This document shows positions 44,731 to 52,975 of a stretch of DNA of 64,000 nucleotides, in pieces. Location: NCBI RefSeq assembly GCF_026420845.1, contig NZ_JAOWCB010000005.1, positions 186,001 to 250,000 on the forward strand, given 5' to 3'. A program made the translations under genes and the position numbers. Within the stretch, counting starts at the first letter, position 1. Each line of letters opens with the position of its first letter. The notes beneath the pieces are model-generated. The model was not told the origin of the DNA. It worked only from the letters and a program-made list of their open reading frames with translations, and did no database searches. The DNA comes from Streptomyces sp. PR69. GTDB lineage: Bacteria > Actinomycetota > Actinomycetes > Streptomycetales > Streptomycetaceae.

Positions 44731-44795
44731 CCCGGCTTGAACCCGGCTCAAGGGCGCGGGCCCGCCCCCGCCCCACGTCGAGGAGTTCTCCACTC
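44731..44795 (+). promoter_or_regulatory. Halogenase operon promoter region with candidate SARP sites
   Basis: Tandem 11-mers CCCGGCTTGAA (44731-44741) and CCCGGCTCAAG (44742-44752), then TCGAGGA (44778-44784), GTTC, TCCACTC (44789-44795). Both sets have the 11-bp period of SARP sites; the second resembles TCGAGCG/TCCAGCG at 20676. Confidence 0.5.
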
Positions 44796-44872
44796 CGCCT
44801 CCGGCCGGCCCCGGCACGGTGCAGCGGACGGTCCGAACCCGTCTCGCGAGCTTCGGAGGAATGGAGAAACAG

Positions 44873-46276
44873 ATGCGTGGTTCCACCCAGATCCTCGTCA
44901 TCGGGGGAGGGCCCGCGGGCTCCACCGCCGCAGGACTGCTGGCCAAGGAAGGCTTCCAGGTCACCCTGCTCGAACGGGACCAGTTCCCCCGCTATCACAT
45001 CGGAGAGTCGATCCTCCCCTCGTGCCGGCCGATCCTCGAGATGCTCGGCGTCTGGGACAAGGTGCAGGCCCACGGCTTCCAGTCCAAGGGCGGGGCGTAC
45101 TTCTTCTGGGGCCCCGAGGAGTGGGAGGTCCGCTTCAACAGCCTCGGCGACGACGGCGCCAACGCCTGGCAGGTGGTGCGCTCCGAGTTCGACGAGCTGC
45201 TGCTGCGCCACGCCGCCGACCTCGGCGTCGAGGTCGTCGAGAACACAGTCGTCAAGGAGCTGGAGTTCGACGGGGACCGCCCCGTCGCCGCGCTGTGGGC
45301 CGGCGCCAAGGACACCGCGCTCAGCGGCCGCATCACCTTCGACTATGTGATCGACTGCTCAGGCCGCGGCGGCGTCTTCGCCGCCCGCCATCTGAAGAAC
45401 CGCCAGTACCACGAGATCTTCCGCAATGTCGCCGCCTGGTCGTACTGGAAGAACGTGAGGCCCCTCGACCGCGGCCCCGAGGGCTCCATCGCCGTGCTGT
45501 CCGCCGAGGACGGCTGGTTCTGGAACATCCCGCTGCACAACGGCACCACCAGCATCGGCCTTGTCACCGGCCGGGACATCTTCAACGAGAAGAAGAACAC
45601 CCTCGGCGGCATCCAGCAGGTCTATGACAAGGCCATCGCCGAATGCCCCCATCTGCTGCGCTACCTCGAAGGCGCCGAGCAGATCTCCGGCATGAAGGTC
45701 GAGCAGGACTACTCGTACGCCGCCGAGTCCTTCTGCGGCCCCGGTTATCTGCTCAGCGGGGACGCCGCCTGCTTCCTCGACCCGCTGCTGTCCACCGGAG
45801 TCCATCTGGCCACCTACAGCGCCATGCTCGCCGCCGCCAGCGTCGGCAGCGTGCTGCGCGGCGAGGCGGAGGAGAAGGAGGCCTGGGAGTTCTACCAGAC
45901 CGTCTACCGGCACGCCTACGAGCGGCTGCTGGTCCTGGTCTCCGTCTTCTACGAGAGCTACCGCGGCAAGGAACACCACTTCTACAACGCCCAGAAACTG
46001 ACCAGCGAACAGCGCGAGAGCCTGTCCATCCAGGACGCCTTCGACCGCATCGTCACCGGCATCGCCGACCTGGAGGACGCCCAGGACGTGTACTCCCGCG
46101 TCCACGCCCACCTCAACGGCGCTCAGAGCGGCGACCCCAACCCGCTGGCCAATCTGAACAAGGTCCATGAGCAGAAGCAGGCCCCGATGCGGCCCGAGAA
46201 CGCCGTCGGCGGGCTGTACCTCGCCTTCCGGCCGCGGCTGCACCTGGCCCGCGCGGAGGGAGCGACCAGCGCATGA
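44873..46276 (+). CDS. Flavin-dependent phenolic halogenase
   Basis: A 467-residue halogenase of the tryptophan-halogenase superfamily. FAD motif VIGGGPAGS (9-17), the conserved Lys72 in FQSKGGAYFFWG that carries hypohalite, and the WxWxIP motif as WFWNIP (215-220) are all intact, so it should chlorinate. Flavin is not covalently attached in this group; a separate flavin reductase is needed and none is in the window. ATG 44873 is chosen for the GGAG spacing; ATG 44861 is possible. First gene of a four-gene operon and overlaps the transporter by 4 bases. Confidence 0.92.
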   Translation: MRGSTQILVIGGGPAGSTAAGLLAKEGFQVTLLERDQFPRYHIGESILPSCRPILEMLGVWDKVQAHGFQSKGGAYFFWGPEEWEVRFNSLGDDGANAWQVVRSEFDELLLRHAADLGVEVVENTVVKELEFDGDRPVAALWAGAKDTALSGRITFDYVIDCSGRGGVFAARHLKNRQYHEIFRNVAAWSYWKNVRPLDRGPEGSIAVLSAEDGWFWNIPLHNGTTSIGLVTGRDIFNEKKNTLGGIQQVYDKAIAECPHLLRYLEGAEQISGMKVEQDYSYAAESFCGPGYLLSGDAACFLDPLLSTGVHLATYSAMLAAASVGSVLRGEAEEKEAWEFYQTVYRHAYERLLVLVSVFYESYRGKEHHFYNAQKLTSEQRESLSIQDAFDRIVTGIADLEDAQDVYSRVHAHLNGAQSGDPNPLANLNKVHEQKQAPMRPENAVGGLYLAFRPRLHLARAEGATSA

Positions 46277-47820
46277 CTGCCGTACGCGACGAACAGGGGC
46301 CGGGCGGGGCCGGCACGGGGTCCATCAGAACCTGGCCCGCCTGGTACCGCACGCTCTTCATGAGCGATGTGTGGGAGCGGTTCGGCTTCTTCGGAATGCA
46401 GGCCATCCTGGTGCTGTTCGCCGTCGCCCCGCGCGACGAAGGCGGCCTCGGACTCGCCAAGGCCGACTCCGCCGCGCTGTTCGGCGCGTGGATCGGCCTG
46501 GCGTTCATGCTCTGTCTGCCCGGCGGCTGGGTCGCCGACCGGCTGCTCGGCCCCCGCCGCACCCTGCTGCTGGGCGCCTGGGTCACCACCGCCGGCCACT
46601 TCACCCTCGCCGCACCCTGGCTGTGGACCACCCCCGTCGGGCTGATCCTGCTGGCCGCGGGCCTCGGCCTCTACAAGCCGAACCACCAGGCCATGCTCAA
46701 TCTGATGTTCGGCAAGGACAGCGGCCGTCGCGAAGCCGGCATCTCCATGATGTACGTCGGCATCCAGGTCAGCGCCCTCCTCTCGCCGCTCATCGCCGGC
46801 TTCCTCGGCGAACGCGTCGACTGGCGGCTCGGCTTCGCCGTCTCCGGCACCGCCATGCTGCTCGGCACGCTCCAGCTGTGGATGAGCCAGCACCAGTTCA
46901 GGGACGTCGGCTCTGCGCCCGGCCGGCCGCTCAGCGGGGAGGAGTCCCGCCGCGCCACGCGGCGCATCGGGATCGGGGCGGGCGTCCTCGCCGTCCTGCT
47001 GGCCGGCATGGCCGCCTCCGGCGGGCTCAACCCCGGCAGCTCCATCGCGCTCGTCGGCATGGCCTCCATCCTCGCCCCCGTCATCGCCTACACCGTCCTC
47101 TACCGCAGCCGCGAACTGACCGCGGGCGACCGCAGGCGGCTCCGCTCCTTCCTGTGGATCTTCCTCGGCTCCACGCTGTTCTGGTCGATGATCGCCCAGG
47201 ACGGCTCCTCGCTGACCCTCTTCGCCAAGGAGTCGACGGACCGTCATGTCCTCGGCTTCGACGTCCCGGTCAGCTGGCTCCAGTCGGCGACGCCCCTGTT
47301 CATCCTGATCCTCGCGCCCCTCTTCGCCTGGCTGCTGCTGCGCTCCGGCGGGGGAGTGGCCGGGGTGCCGGTGAAGTTCTCCATCGGACTCACCCTGACC
47401 GGTGTGAGCTTCCTCGTCATGGCGCTCGCCGCCGGCCTGGCCGCGGACGGAGAGAAGGTCTCCCCGCTGTGGCTGCTGACCGTCTATCTGATGCACGCCT
47501 GCGGCGAACTGATCGTGGCGGCCGTCGGCATCGCCGCCGTCGCCTTCGTCCTGCCGCGCAAGTTCATGGCCCATATGCTCGGCCTGCTGTGGCTGTTCGC
47601 CGCCCTCGGCGGCGGCGCGGGCAGCGGCATGGTGCGGCTCATCGACGTCATCCCCGAGTACGCCTACTACCTGATGCTCGCGGGGATGGCCCTGGCGGCG
47701 GGCGGAGCGCTGGCGCTGCGCCGGGGCGCGGTCGTACGGGGCCTCGCCCCCGACGAGCCCGAGACCCCCGGCACACCCCCCGCCGACCCCAGGACCCTCA
47801 AGGAGGACAGCCCGGCATGA
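46273..47820 (+). CDS. POT/PTR-family (peptide-type) MFS transporter
   Basis: A 515-residue proton-dependent oligopeptide transporter family member with 12-14 helices. The family motif ExxERFxYY appears as DVWERFGFFGM near 34-44, and GLGLYKPNHQAMLNLMFG near 130 matches the PTR signature. ATG 46273 overlaps the halogenase stop (ATGA) and the stop overlaps the methyltransferase ATG. POT proteins normally import di/tripeptides; inside a biosynthetic operon it may move the product, or a peptidic or amino acid building block. Confidence 0.88.
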   Translation: MTAVRDEQGPGGAGTGSIRTWPAWYRTLFMSDVWERFGFFGMQAILVLFAVAPRDEGGLGLAKADSAALFGAWIGLAFMLCLPGGWVADRLLGPRRTLLLGAWVTTAGHFTLAAPWLWTTPVGLILLAAGLGLYKPNHQAMLNLMFGKDSGRREAGISMMYVGIQVSALLSPLIAGFLGERVDWRLGFAVSGTAMLLGTLQLWMSQHQFRDVGSAPGRPLSGEESRRATRRIGIGAGVLAVLLAGMAASGGLNPGSSIALVGMASILAPVIAYTVLYRSRELTAGDRRRLRSFLWIFLGSTLFWSMIAQDGSSLTLFAKESTDRHVLGFDVPVSWLQSATPLFILILAPLFAWLLLRSGGGVAGVPVKFSIGLTLTGVSFLVMALAAGLAADGEKVSPLWLLTVYLMHACGELIVAAVGIAAVAFVLPRKFMAHMLGLLWLFAALGGGAGSGMVRLIDVIPEYAYYLMLAGMALAAGGALALRRGAVVRGLAPDEPETPGTPPADPRTLKEDSPA

Positions 47821-48839
47821 GCGCTGCAGACCAGGCGACGACCCACCCCAAGGACCCCTCCGGCATCGCCGCGCTGGGCCTCGGCTTCGCCTCCGCGAAA
47901 CTGCTCCTCAGCGCCCTGGAGCTGGGCGTGTTCACCACACTCGACCAGACCGCCGACCGGGAAGCCGAAGTCGAGGAGCTGCGCGCCGCCCTCGGGCTGC
48001 ACCCGCGCGCCGCTGCCGACTTCTTCGACGCGCTCGTCGCGCTTGGCCTGCTGGAGCGCACCTCCGGCCGGTATCGCAACAGCGAGGCGGCCCAGCGCCA
48101 TCTGGTCCGCGGCGAGGACTACGCGGGCGGCTTCCTCGAAGGTGCGAACTTCGTCCTCTACCCCGCCTGGGGGAAGCTCACCCAGGCCCTGCGCACCGGC
48201 GCCCCGCAGGCCGAAGGCGACTTCGAGGCCATGCTCAGCGACCCGGCCGCCCAGCGGATGTTCCTCGCCATGCAGGACGCCCTGAGCGCACCCCTCGTCC
48301 CGCATCTGCTGGACGCCGTCGACCTGAGCAGCTACTCGACGCTCGTCGACGTCGGCGGCGCCCGCGGCAACCTCGCCGGGCTGCTGCTGCGGGCCTGCCC
48401 GCAGCTCACCGGCCGGGTCTTCGACCGCCCGCAGAACGCCGGGCCGTGCGCCGAACACGCCGTGACGCTCGGCGTGGCCGGCCGGCTGGACTTCACCGGA
48501 GGCGACTTCTTCGCCGACGAGCTGCCCGAGGCCGACGTCATGGTCATCGGCCATGTGCTGGCCGACTTCTCGCTGGAGGAGCGCAAGCAGCTCATCGGCA
48601 AGGCGTACAAGGCGCTGCGGCCCGGCGGAGCACTGCTGGTGTACGACCCCATGCCCGGCGACAAACCCGACCTGGCCTCGCTGGTCGCGTCGCTGCACAT
48701 GCTGGTGATGACCCCGGCGGGCGCCGGCTACCACCCGGGCGACTGCGAACAGTGGATGCGCGTCGCCGGGTTCGCCGACACCGCCCGGCATCCCCTGCCG
48801 CTCGGCAACACCCTGGTGACGGCCCGCAAGACCGCCTGA
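47817..48839 (+). CDS. SAM-dependent O-methyltransferase
   Basis: A 340-residue methyltransferase of the plant/actinobacterial O-MT type: N-terminal winged-helix dimerisation domain (~1-110), then the SAM-binding fold with VDVGGARGNLAGLLL (~163-177; usual form VDVGGGxG) and DVMVIGHVLADFSLEE (~240), GGALLVYDPMP (~275). The catalytic His is plausibly in IGHVL. It is the only methyltransferase in the window, so a single O-methyl group is the minimal expectation. ATGA coupling with the transporter. Confidence 0.92.
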   Translation: MSAADQATTHPKDPSGIAALGLGFASAKLLLSALELGVFTTLDQTADREAEVEELRAALGLHPRAAADFFDALVALGLLERTSGRYRNSEAAQRHLVRGEDYAGGFLEGANFVLYPAWGKLTQALRTGAPQAEGDFEAMLSDPAAQRMFLAMQDALSAPLVPHLLDAVDLSSYSTLVDVGGARGNLAGLLLRACPQLTGRVFDRPQNAGPCAEHAVTLGVAGRLDFTGGDFFADELPEADVMVIGHVLADFSLEERKQLIGKAYKALRPGGALLVYDPMPGDKPDLASLVASLHMLVMTPAGAGYHPGDCEQWMRVAGFADTARHPLPLGNTLVTARKTA

Positions 48840-48852
48840 CCGAGGAGCCCTC

Positions 48853-49710
48853 ATGGACATAGGAGTGGGCCTGCCCACCACAGTGCCGGACATCGACGGC
48901 CGCCGGCTCGTCGACTGGGCGCGGCTGGCCGAGAACCACGGCTTCGCCAGCCTCGGCTGCCTCGACCGTCTGGTGTACGACAGTTACGAGCCGCTGACCT
49001 CGCTCGCCGCCGCGGCCGCGGTGACCGAGCAGATCCGGCTGACGACCTCCATCCTGATCGCCGCGTACCGGCCGGGCCCCGCGCTGCTGGCCAAACAGCT
49101 CGCCACGATCCACGAGATCTCCGGCGGGCGGCTCACCGTCGGCGTGGCCGCCGGAGGCCGCGACGACGACTTCCGCGCCACCGGAGCGCCGTACCACGAC
49201 CGCGGCAAACGCCTGGACGCGCTCCTCGCCGAACTCCGCGAGGTGTGGAACGGCAAGGGCCCCGTCCCCGGCATCGGCCCCTTCCCCAAGGGAGACGGCC
49301 CCGAGCTGATCGTCGGCGGCCACACCCCCGCGGCGATGGCCCGCGCCGCCCGCTTCGCCGACGGCTGGATCGCCGGCGGCAGCTCCGCCACCGCCTACGC
49401 GGACCTGGCCCGCCGGGCCCGCGAGACCTGGCAGACCCACGGGCGCACGGGCGCGCCGCGGCTGGTCGCCCTGGTGTACGCCTGCCTGGGCCCCGGTGCC
49501 CGTGAGACCGCCGAGTCCTATCTGCGCGCGTACTACTCCTTCATCGGCCCCAAGGCCGAGATGGCGGCCAAGGCGGTCATCACGGACGCCTCCCAACTGC
49601 GCGACACCGCAGTCGCGTATGCGGAGGCGGGCTGCGGAGAACTGCTGGTGTTCCCCTGCACGGCCCAGCCGGGCCAACTGGAACTCCTCGCAGCCGCGAC
49701 GCTCGGTTGA
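48853..49710 (+). CDS. LLM-class flavin/F420-dependent oxidoreductase
   Basis: A 285-residue luciferase-like TIM-barrel protein: DIGVGLPTTVPDIDGRRLV at the N-terminus, EISGGRLTVGVAAGGRDDD near 95-112 and IVGGHTPAAMARAARFADGW near 155-174, features of F420-dependent LLM enzymes. ATG 48853 follows GAGGAGCCC, 13 bases after the methyltransferase. Such enzymes reduce or oxidise late aromatic/quinone intermediates. Last gene of the halogenase operon; a perfect palindrome follows. Confidence 0.9.
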   Translation: MDIGVGLPTTVPDIDGRRLVDWARLAENHGFASLGCLDRLVYDSYEPLTSLAAAAAVTEQIRLTTSILIAAYRPGPALLAKQLATIHEISGGRLTVGVAAGGRDDDFRATGAPYHDRGKRLDALLAELREVWNGKGPVPGIGPFPKGDGPELIVGGHTPAAMARAARFADGWIAGGSSATAYADLARRARETWQTHGRTGAPRLVALVYACLGPGARETAESYLRAYYSFIGPKAEMAAKAVITDASQLRDTAVAYAEAGCGELLVFPCTAQPGQLELLAAATLG

Positions 49711-49732
49711 GGGCCCGAGCGCCGCGCACCAA

Positions 49733-49760
49733 GGCCCCGCCGGGTGCACCCGGCGGGGCC
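49733..49760. terminator. Perfect 28-base palindrome terminator
   Basis: GGCCCCGCCGGGTG and its exact reverse complement CACCCGGCGGGGCC, 22 bases after the LLM stop. Ends the halogenase operon. Confidence 0.85.
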
Positions 49761-49955
49761 TCTCCCGCCCCGGCAAGAGCGCCCGCGAGCTGCTCGCGGG
49801 GGCGGCCATGGAGGTGCCCGCGCCGCCGCCTGTCCGCGCGGCGGCGTCCGGATCTTGCCCGGCTCGCGTGCCTGGCGGGGGCACCTCCGTCTGCCTTCGC
49901 GGGGACGGGTGTGCGCGCCCGCGCCGTCCGGACCGTACGGGTCGGTCCGCGGCCG

Positions 49956-50294
49956 GCCGATGGCCTTCCGGCTGACGCCGGGGCGGGGTCGGCGGCGCAC
50001 CGTGCTGCTCCGGGATGTCCGGTGGTCCGGGACCGGGCGAGGCCGTCACCGTCCCGAGTGGCAGAGGCGACGTGCACGCCGCACGTACCGCAGGCTGTCG
50101 GCCGGGGCCGACGCCTCAAGCCCGTCCGTCCGCCCGCCCGCCTGTTCGGCCACGGCCGGGGCGCCGCGGTCCGCGGCGGGCTCGTGTCGTGGCCGCCGCC
50201 GACGACGTGCGTCCGTGCGCACGGCGGGCCGATGGCCTTCCGGCTGACGCCGGGCCGCGTTGTTCGCAGGCGGGCGGAGGCCGTCACCGTCCCG
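49956..50294 (+). repeat. Pair of diverged direct repeats
   Basis: GCCGATGGCCTTCCGGCTGA CGCCGGG occurs at 49956-49982 and 50228-50254, and GAGGCCGTCACCGTCCCG at 50039-50056 and 50277-50294. The spacer between the two blocks differs in length (56 and 22 bases), so this is an old duplication of about 270-bp periodicity. Confidence 0.85.
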
Positions 50295-50381
50295 GGAGGC
50301 GAGCGGCCCGCCGCGCGGGCCGCCGACCGCACGGGCGAGACCGCCCGACGGCGGGCCGTCCACTCTCGGCCGGTCGGGCCG

Positions 50382-51467
50382 TCAGCAGATCCTCGGCAGT
50401 TGTTCGCCCAGGGGCAGATCGATCACGCGGGTGCCGCCCAGGCCCGTGCGGGAGACCACCATGCCGGGGTGTTCGGCGACGCACTCGCCGATCACCGCCG
50501 CGTCCGCGCCCAGCGGGTGGGCGCGCATCGCGGCGAGCACCGCGTCCGCCTCGGTGCGCGGGACGAAGGCCACCAGCCGGCCCTCATTGGCGACGTACAG
50601 CGGGTCAAGGCCCAGGAAGCCGCAGGCGCCCGCCACCGCCTCCGGGACGGGGACCTGCCGTTCGACGAGGGCGACGCCCGTGCCCGAGGCGACGGCGATC
50701 TCGTTGAGGGCCGTGCCCAGGCCGCCCCGCGTCGGGTCGCGCAGCACATGCAGATCGCGGGTGACCGCGAGCATCGTCTCCACCAGGGAGCCCAGCGGCG
50801 CGGTGTCGCTCTCCACCTCGACACCGAACTCCAGCCCCTCGCGCACGCTCATGACGGCGATGCCGTGCAACCCGATCGGGCCGCTGACGATGACGACGTC
50901 CCCCGGAACGGCCCGCTGGGGACGGATGTCCACCCCGTCCGGCACGATCCCGATCCCCGAGGTGTTCACATATACGCCGTCGCCGTGCCCCGACTCGACG
51001 ACCTTGGTGTCGCCGGTGGCGACCACCGCCCCGGCCGCCGCCGCGGCCGCCCCGATCGCATCGGCGATCCGCCCCACGACCGGCAGCCCGACGCCTTCCT
51101 CCAGGATGAAGGCGCAGGACAGATAGGCGGCACGGGCCCCGCTCATCGCCAGGTCGTTGACGGTGCCGTTGACCGCCAGATCGCCGATGCTGCCGCCGGG
51201 GAAGAACAGCGGCTGTACGACGAAGGAGTCGGTCGAGAACGCCAGCCGGGCCCCCGGCAGCGGCAGCACCGCCGAGTCCCCGAGGCCGCCGAGCGTCTCA
51301 TTGCCGTACGCGGGCGTGAACAGATGCCGGGTGAGCTCGCCCGACAGCGCGCCCCCGCCCCCGTGCCCCATGACCACCACGGGGTGGTCCCGCAGCGGCG
51401 CGGGGCAGGTCCAGCCGGCCGGGTCCAGCGCCGTCGGCTCCGGTACGGTGATCGTGGTCTCAGCCAA
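50382..51467 (-). CDS. hypE: Hydrogenase maturation protein HypE
   Basis: A 361-residue HypE. It dehydrates the thiocarboxamide on its C-terminal Cys to make the CN ligands of the NiFe site. The PurM-like ATP-binding fold starts at [16 protein letters not shown]; the required C-terminus PRIC is present. The start is TTG 51467: it overlaps the hypD stop (TTGGCTGA), has GAGGAGG upstream, and matches the family length, while the open frame up to 51542 is a shadow over hypD. Last gene of hypABFCDE. Confidence 0.95.
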   Translation of the reverse strand: MAETTITVPEPTALDPAGWTCPAPLRDHPVVVMGHGGGGALSGELTRHLFTPAYGNETLGGLGDSAVLPLPGARLAFSTDSFVVQPLFFPGGSIGDLAVNGTVNDLAMSGARAAYLSCAFILEEGVGLPVVGRIADAIGAAAAAAGAVVATGDTKVVESGHGDGVYVNTSGIGIVPDGVDIRPQRAVPGDVVIVSGPIGLHGIAVMSVREGLEFGVEVESDTAPLGSLVETMLAVTRDLHVLRDPTRGGLGTALNEIAVASGTGVALVERQVPVPEAVAGACGFLGLDPLYVANEGRLVAFVPRTEADAVLAAMRAHPLGADAAVIGECVAEHPGMVVSRTGLGGTRVIDLPLGEQLPRIC

Positions 51468-52599
51468 CGGTCGTCGCCTCCTCGGCAGTCGCGGGCCGCC
51501 GCGCCGGGGCGTCCAGGCGGCGGTACAGGTAGTACGCGGCACAGGCCCCCTCGCTGGAGACCATCGTGGCCCCGAGCGGGGTGCGCGGGGTGCAGGCCGC
51601 GCCGAACGCCTCGCACTCGTGCGGCTTGATCAGCCCCTGCAGCACCTCGCCGCTGCGGCACACCGCCGGCTCGGCGGTGTGCAGCGACTCCACGTCGAAG
51701 CGGCGCTCGGCGTCGTACTCCCAGAACGCCTCGGCGAGCCGCCAGCCGCTGCCGGGAATCACGCCGATGCCGCGCCACGCCCGGTCGGCGACCTCGAAGA
51801 CCTCCTCGATCCTGCGCAGCGCGACGGGGTTGCCCTCCTCGCGCACGGCCCGCGCATAGGCGTTCTCCACCCGGTGCTCACCGCGTTCGAGCTGCCGCAC
51901 GGCCCGCCGGACGCCTTCGAGGATGTCCAGCGGCTCGAAACCCGTCACCACGATCGGCACCTTGTGCCGCTGGGCGAGCGGCGGATACTCCCGTGTGCCC
52001 ATCACGCTGCACACATGCCCCGCCGCCAGGAACGCCTGCACCCGGCAGTCCGGCGCGCCCATGATGGCCTCGACGGCCGGGGGGACGCGCACATGCGACA
52101 CCAGCAGGCTGAAGTTGCGGACGCCCAGCCGCCGCGCCTCGTGCACGGTCATCGCGTTCGCGGGCGCCGTGGTCTCGAAGCCGATGCCGAAGAAGACCAC
52201 CTCCTTCTCCGGGTGACGGCGCGCCAGGTCGAGCGCGTCCATGGGCGAGTACACCACCCGTACGTCTCCGCCCTCGCTGCGCACCCGGAACAGATCGCGC
52301 CCGGTGCCCGGCACCCGCAGCATGTCGCCGAACGAACAGAAGATCACATCCGGCCGGGAGGCGATCTCCAGCGCCTTGTCGATCATTTCCAGCGGGGTCA
52401 CGCACACCGGGCAGCCGGGGCCGTGGATCAGCTCCACCGTGTCGGGCAGCAGCTGGTCGATGCCATGCCGGATGATCGAGTGGGTCTGGCCGCCGCAGAC
52501 CTCCATCAGCGCCCAGGGGCCGGTGGCGGCCGTGGCGTGGATCTCTTCCAGCAGTCGGCGGGCGAGGCCGGGATCGTGGAATTCGTCGAGGTACTTCAC
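51460..52599 (-). CDS. hypD: Hydrogenase maturation protein HypD
   Basis: A 379-residue HypD, the [4Fe-4S] scaffold on which Fe(CN)2CO is built with HypC. Conserved Cys motifs are intact: [15 protein letters not shown] (~33-47), [10 protein letters not shown] (~62-71), GFETTAPA and the C-terminal cluster ligands in CRSGEVLQG / [18 protein letters not shown] 52599 overlaps the hypC stop (ATGA). Confidence 0.97.
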   Translation of the reverse strand: MKYLDEFHDPGLARRLLEEIHATAATGPWALMEVCGGQTHSIIRHGIDQLLPDTVELIHGPGCPVCVTPLEMIDKALEIASRPDVIFCSFGDMLRVPGTGRDLFRVRSEGGDVRVVYSPMDALDLARRHPEKEVVFFGIGFETTAPANAMTVHEARRLGVRNFSLLVSHVRVPPAVEAIMGAPDCRVQAFLAAGHVCSVMGTREYPPLAQRHKVPIVVTGFEPLDILEGVRRAVRQLERGEHRVENAYARAVREEGNPVALRRIEEVFEVADRAWRGIGVIPGSGWRLAEAFWEYDAERRFDVESLHTAEPAVCRSGEVLQGLIKPHECEAFGAACTPRTPLGATMVSSEGACAAYYLYRRLDAPARRPATAEEATTVG

Positions 52600-52928
52600 C
52601 GCGGCTCCTCAGGGACGCGGGCCGCCGTCCGCTCGGCGGCCGGGTTGTCGGTCAGTCCGGCCTCGGCGGCCGCACGGCTCCAGGGATCGCCGAACTCCTC
52701 CTCCAGCAGCCCCAGTTCCCCGAAGAGCCGCAGCGAGGCGCGCGCGGACTCCTCGTCGAGCCGCTGCAGGGCGAAGCCGACATGGACGATGACGTACTCG
52801 CCCTCCTCTGCCTCGGGCACATAGGCGAGGCAGACGTCCTTCACCACCCCGCCGAAGTCGACGCGCGCCATCGGCGTGCCGTCCCGTTCAAAGAGCCCGA
52901 CCACCTTGCCGGGCACCGCCAGGCACAT
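52596..52928 (-). CDS. hypC: Hydrogenase maturation chaperone HypC
   Basis: A 110-residue HypC with the essential N-terminal MCLAVPGKV (Cys2 binds iron and the large subunit). The HypC core is ~75 residues; this one adds ~35 residues ([16 protein letters not shown]) at the C-terminus, an extension common in actinobacteria. ATG 52928 has GGAGAA upstream. It is 47 bases after hypF and overlaps hypD by 4 bases. Confidence 0.95.
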   Translation of the reverse strand: MCLAVPGKVVGLFERDGTPMARVDFGGVVKDVCLAYVPEAEEGEYVIVHVGFALQRLDEESARASLRLFGELGLLEEEFGDPWSRAAAEAGLTDNPAAERTAARVPEEPR

Positions 52929-52975
52929 GGGGTTCTCCGTTCGTCGCTGATTCGTTGACAGGCCCTCTAGGCCCT

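Larger units (their letters stand above)
49711..50381. other. Intergenic region closing the polyketide cluster
   Basis: A 671-base gap between the LLM gene and hypE. It begins with a terminator and then contains two related segments (from 49956 and from 50228). Many open frames cross it, but all are Arg/Pro/Gly-rich and overlap in several frames, so I call no gene. It is the natural boundary between the polyketide and hydrogenase loci. Confidence 0.75.

Noticed and set aside
49707..51629. A 640-residue plus-strand open frame over the boundary spacer and hypE
   Set aside because: Its right half is the antisense of hypE, its composition is Arg/Ala-rich, and hypE has clear motifs on the other strand.
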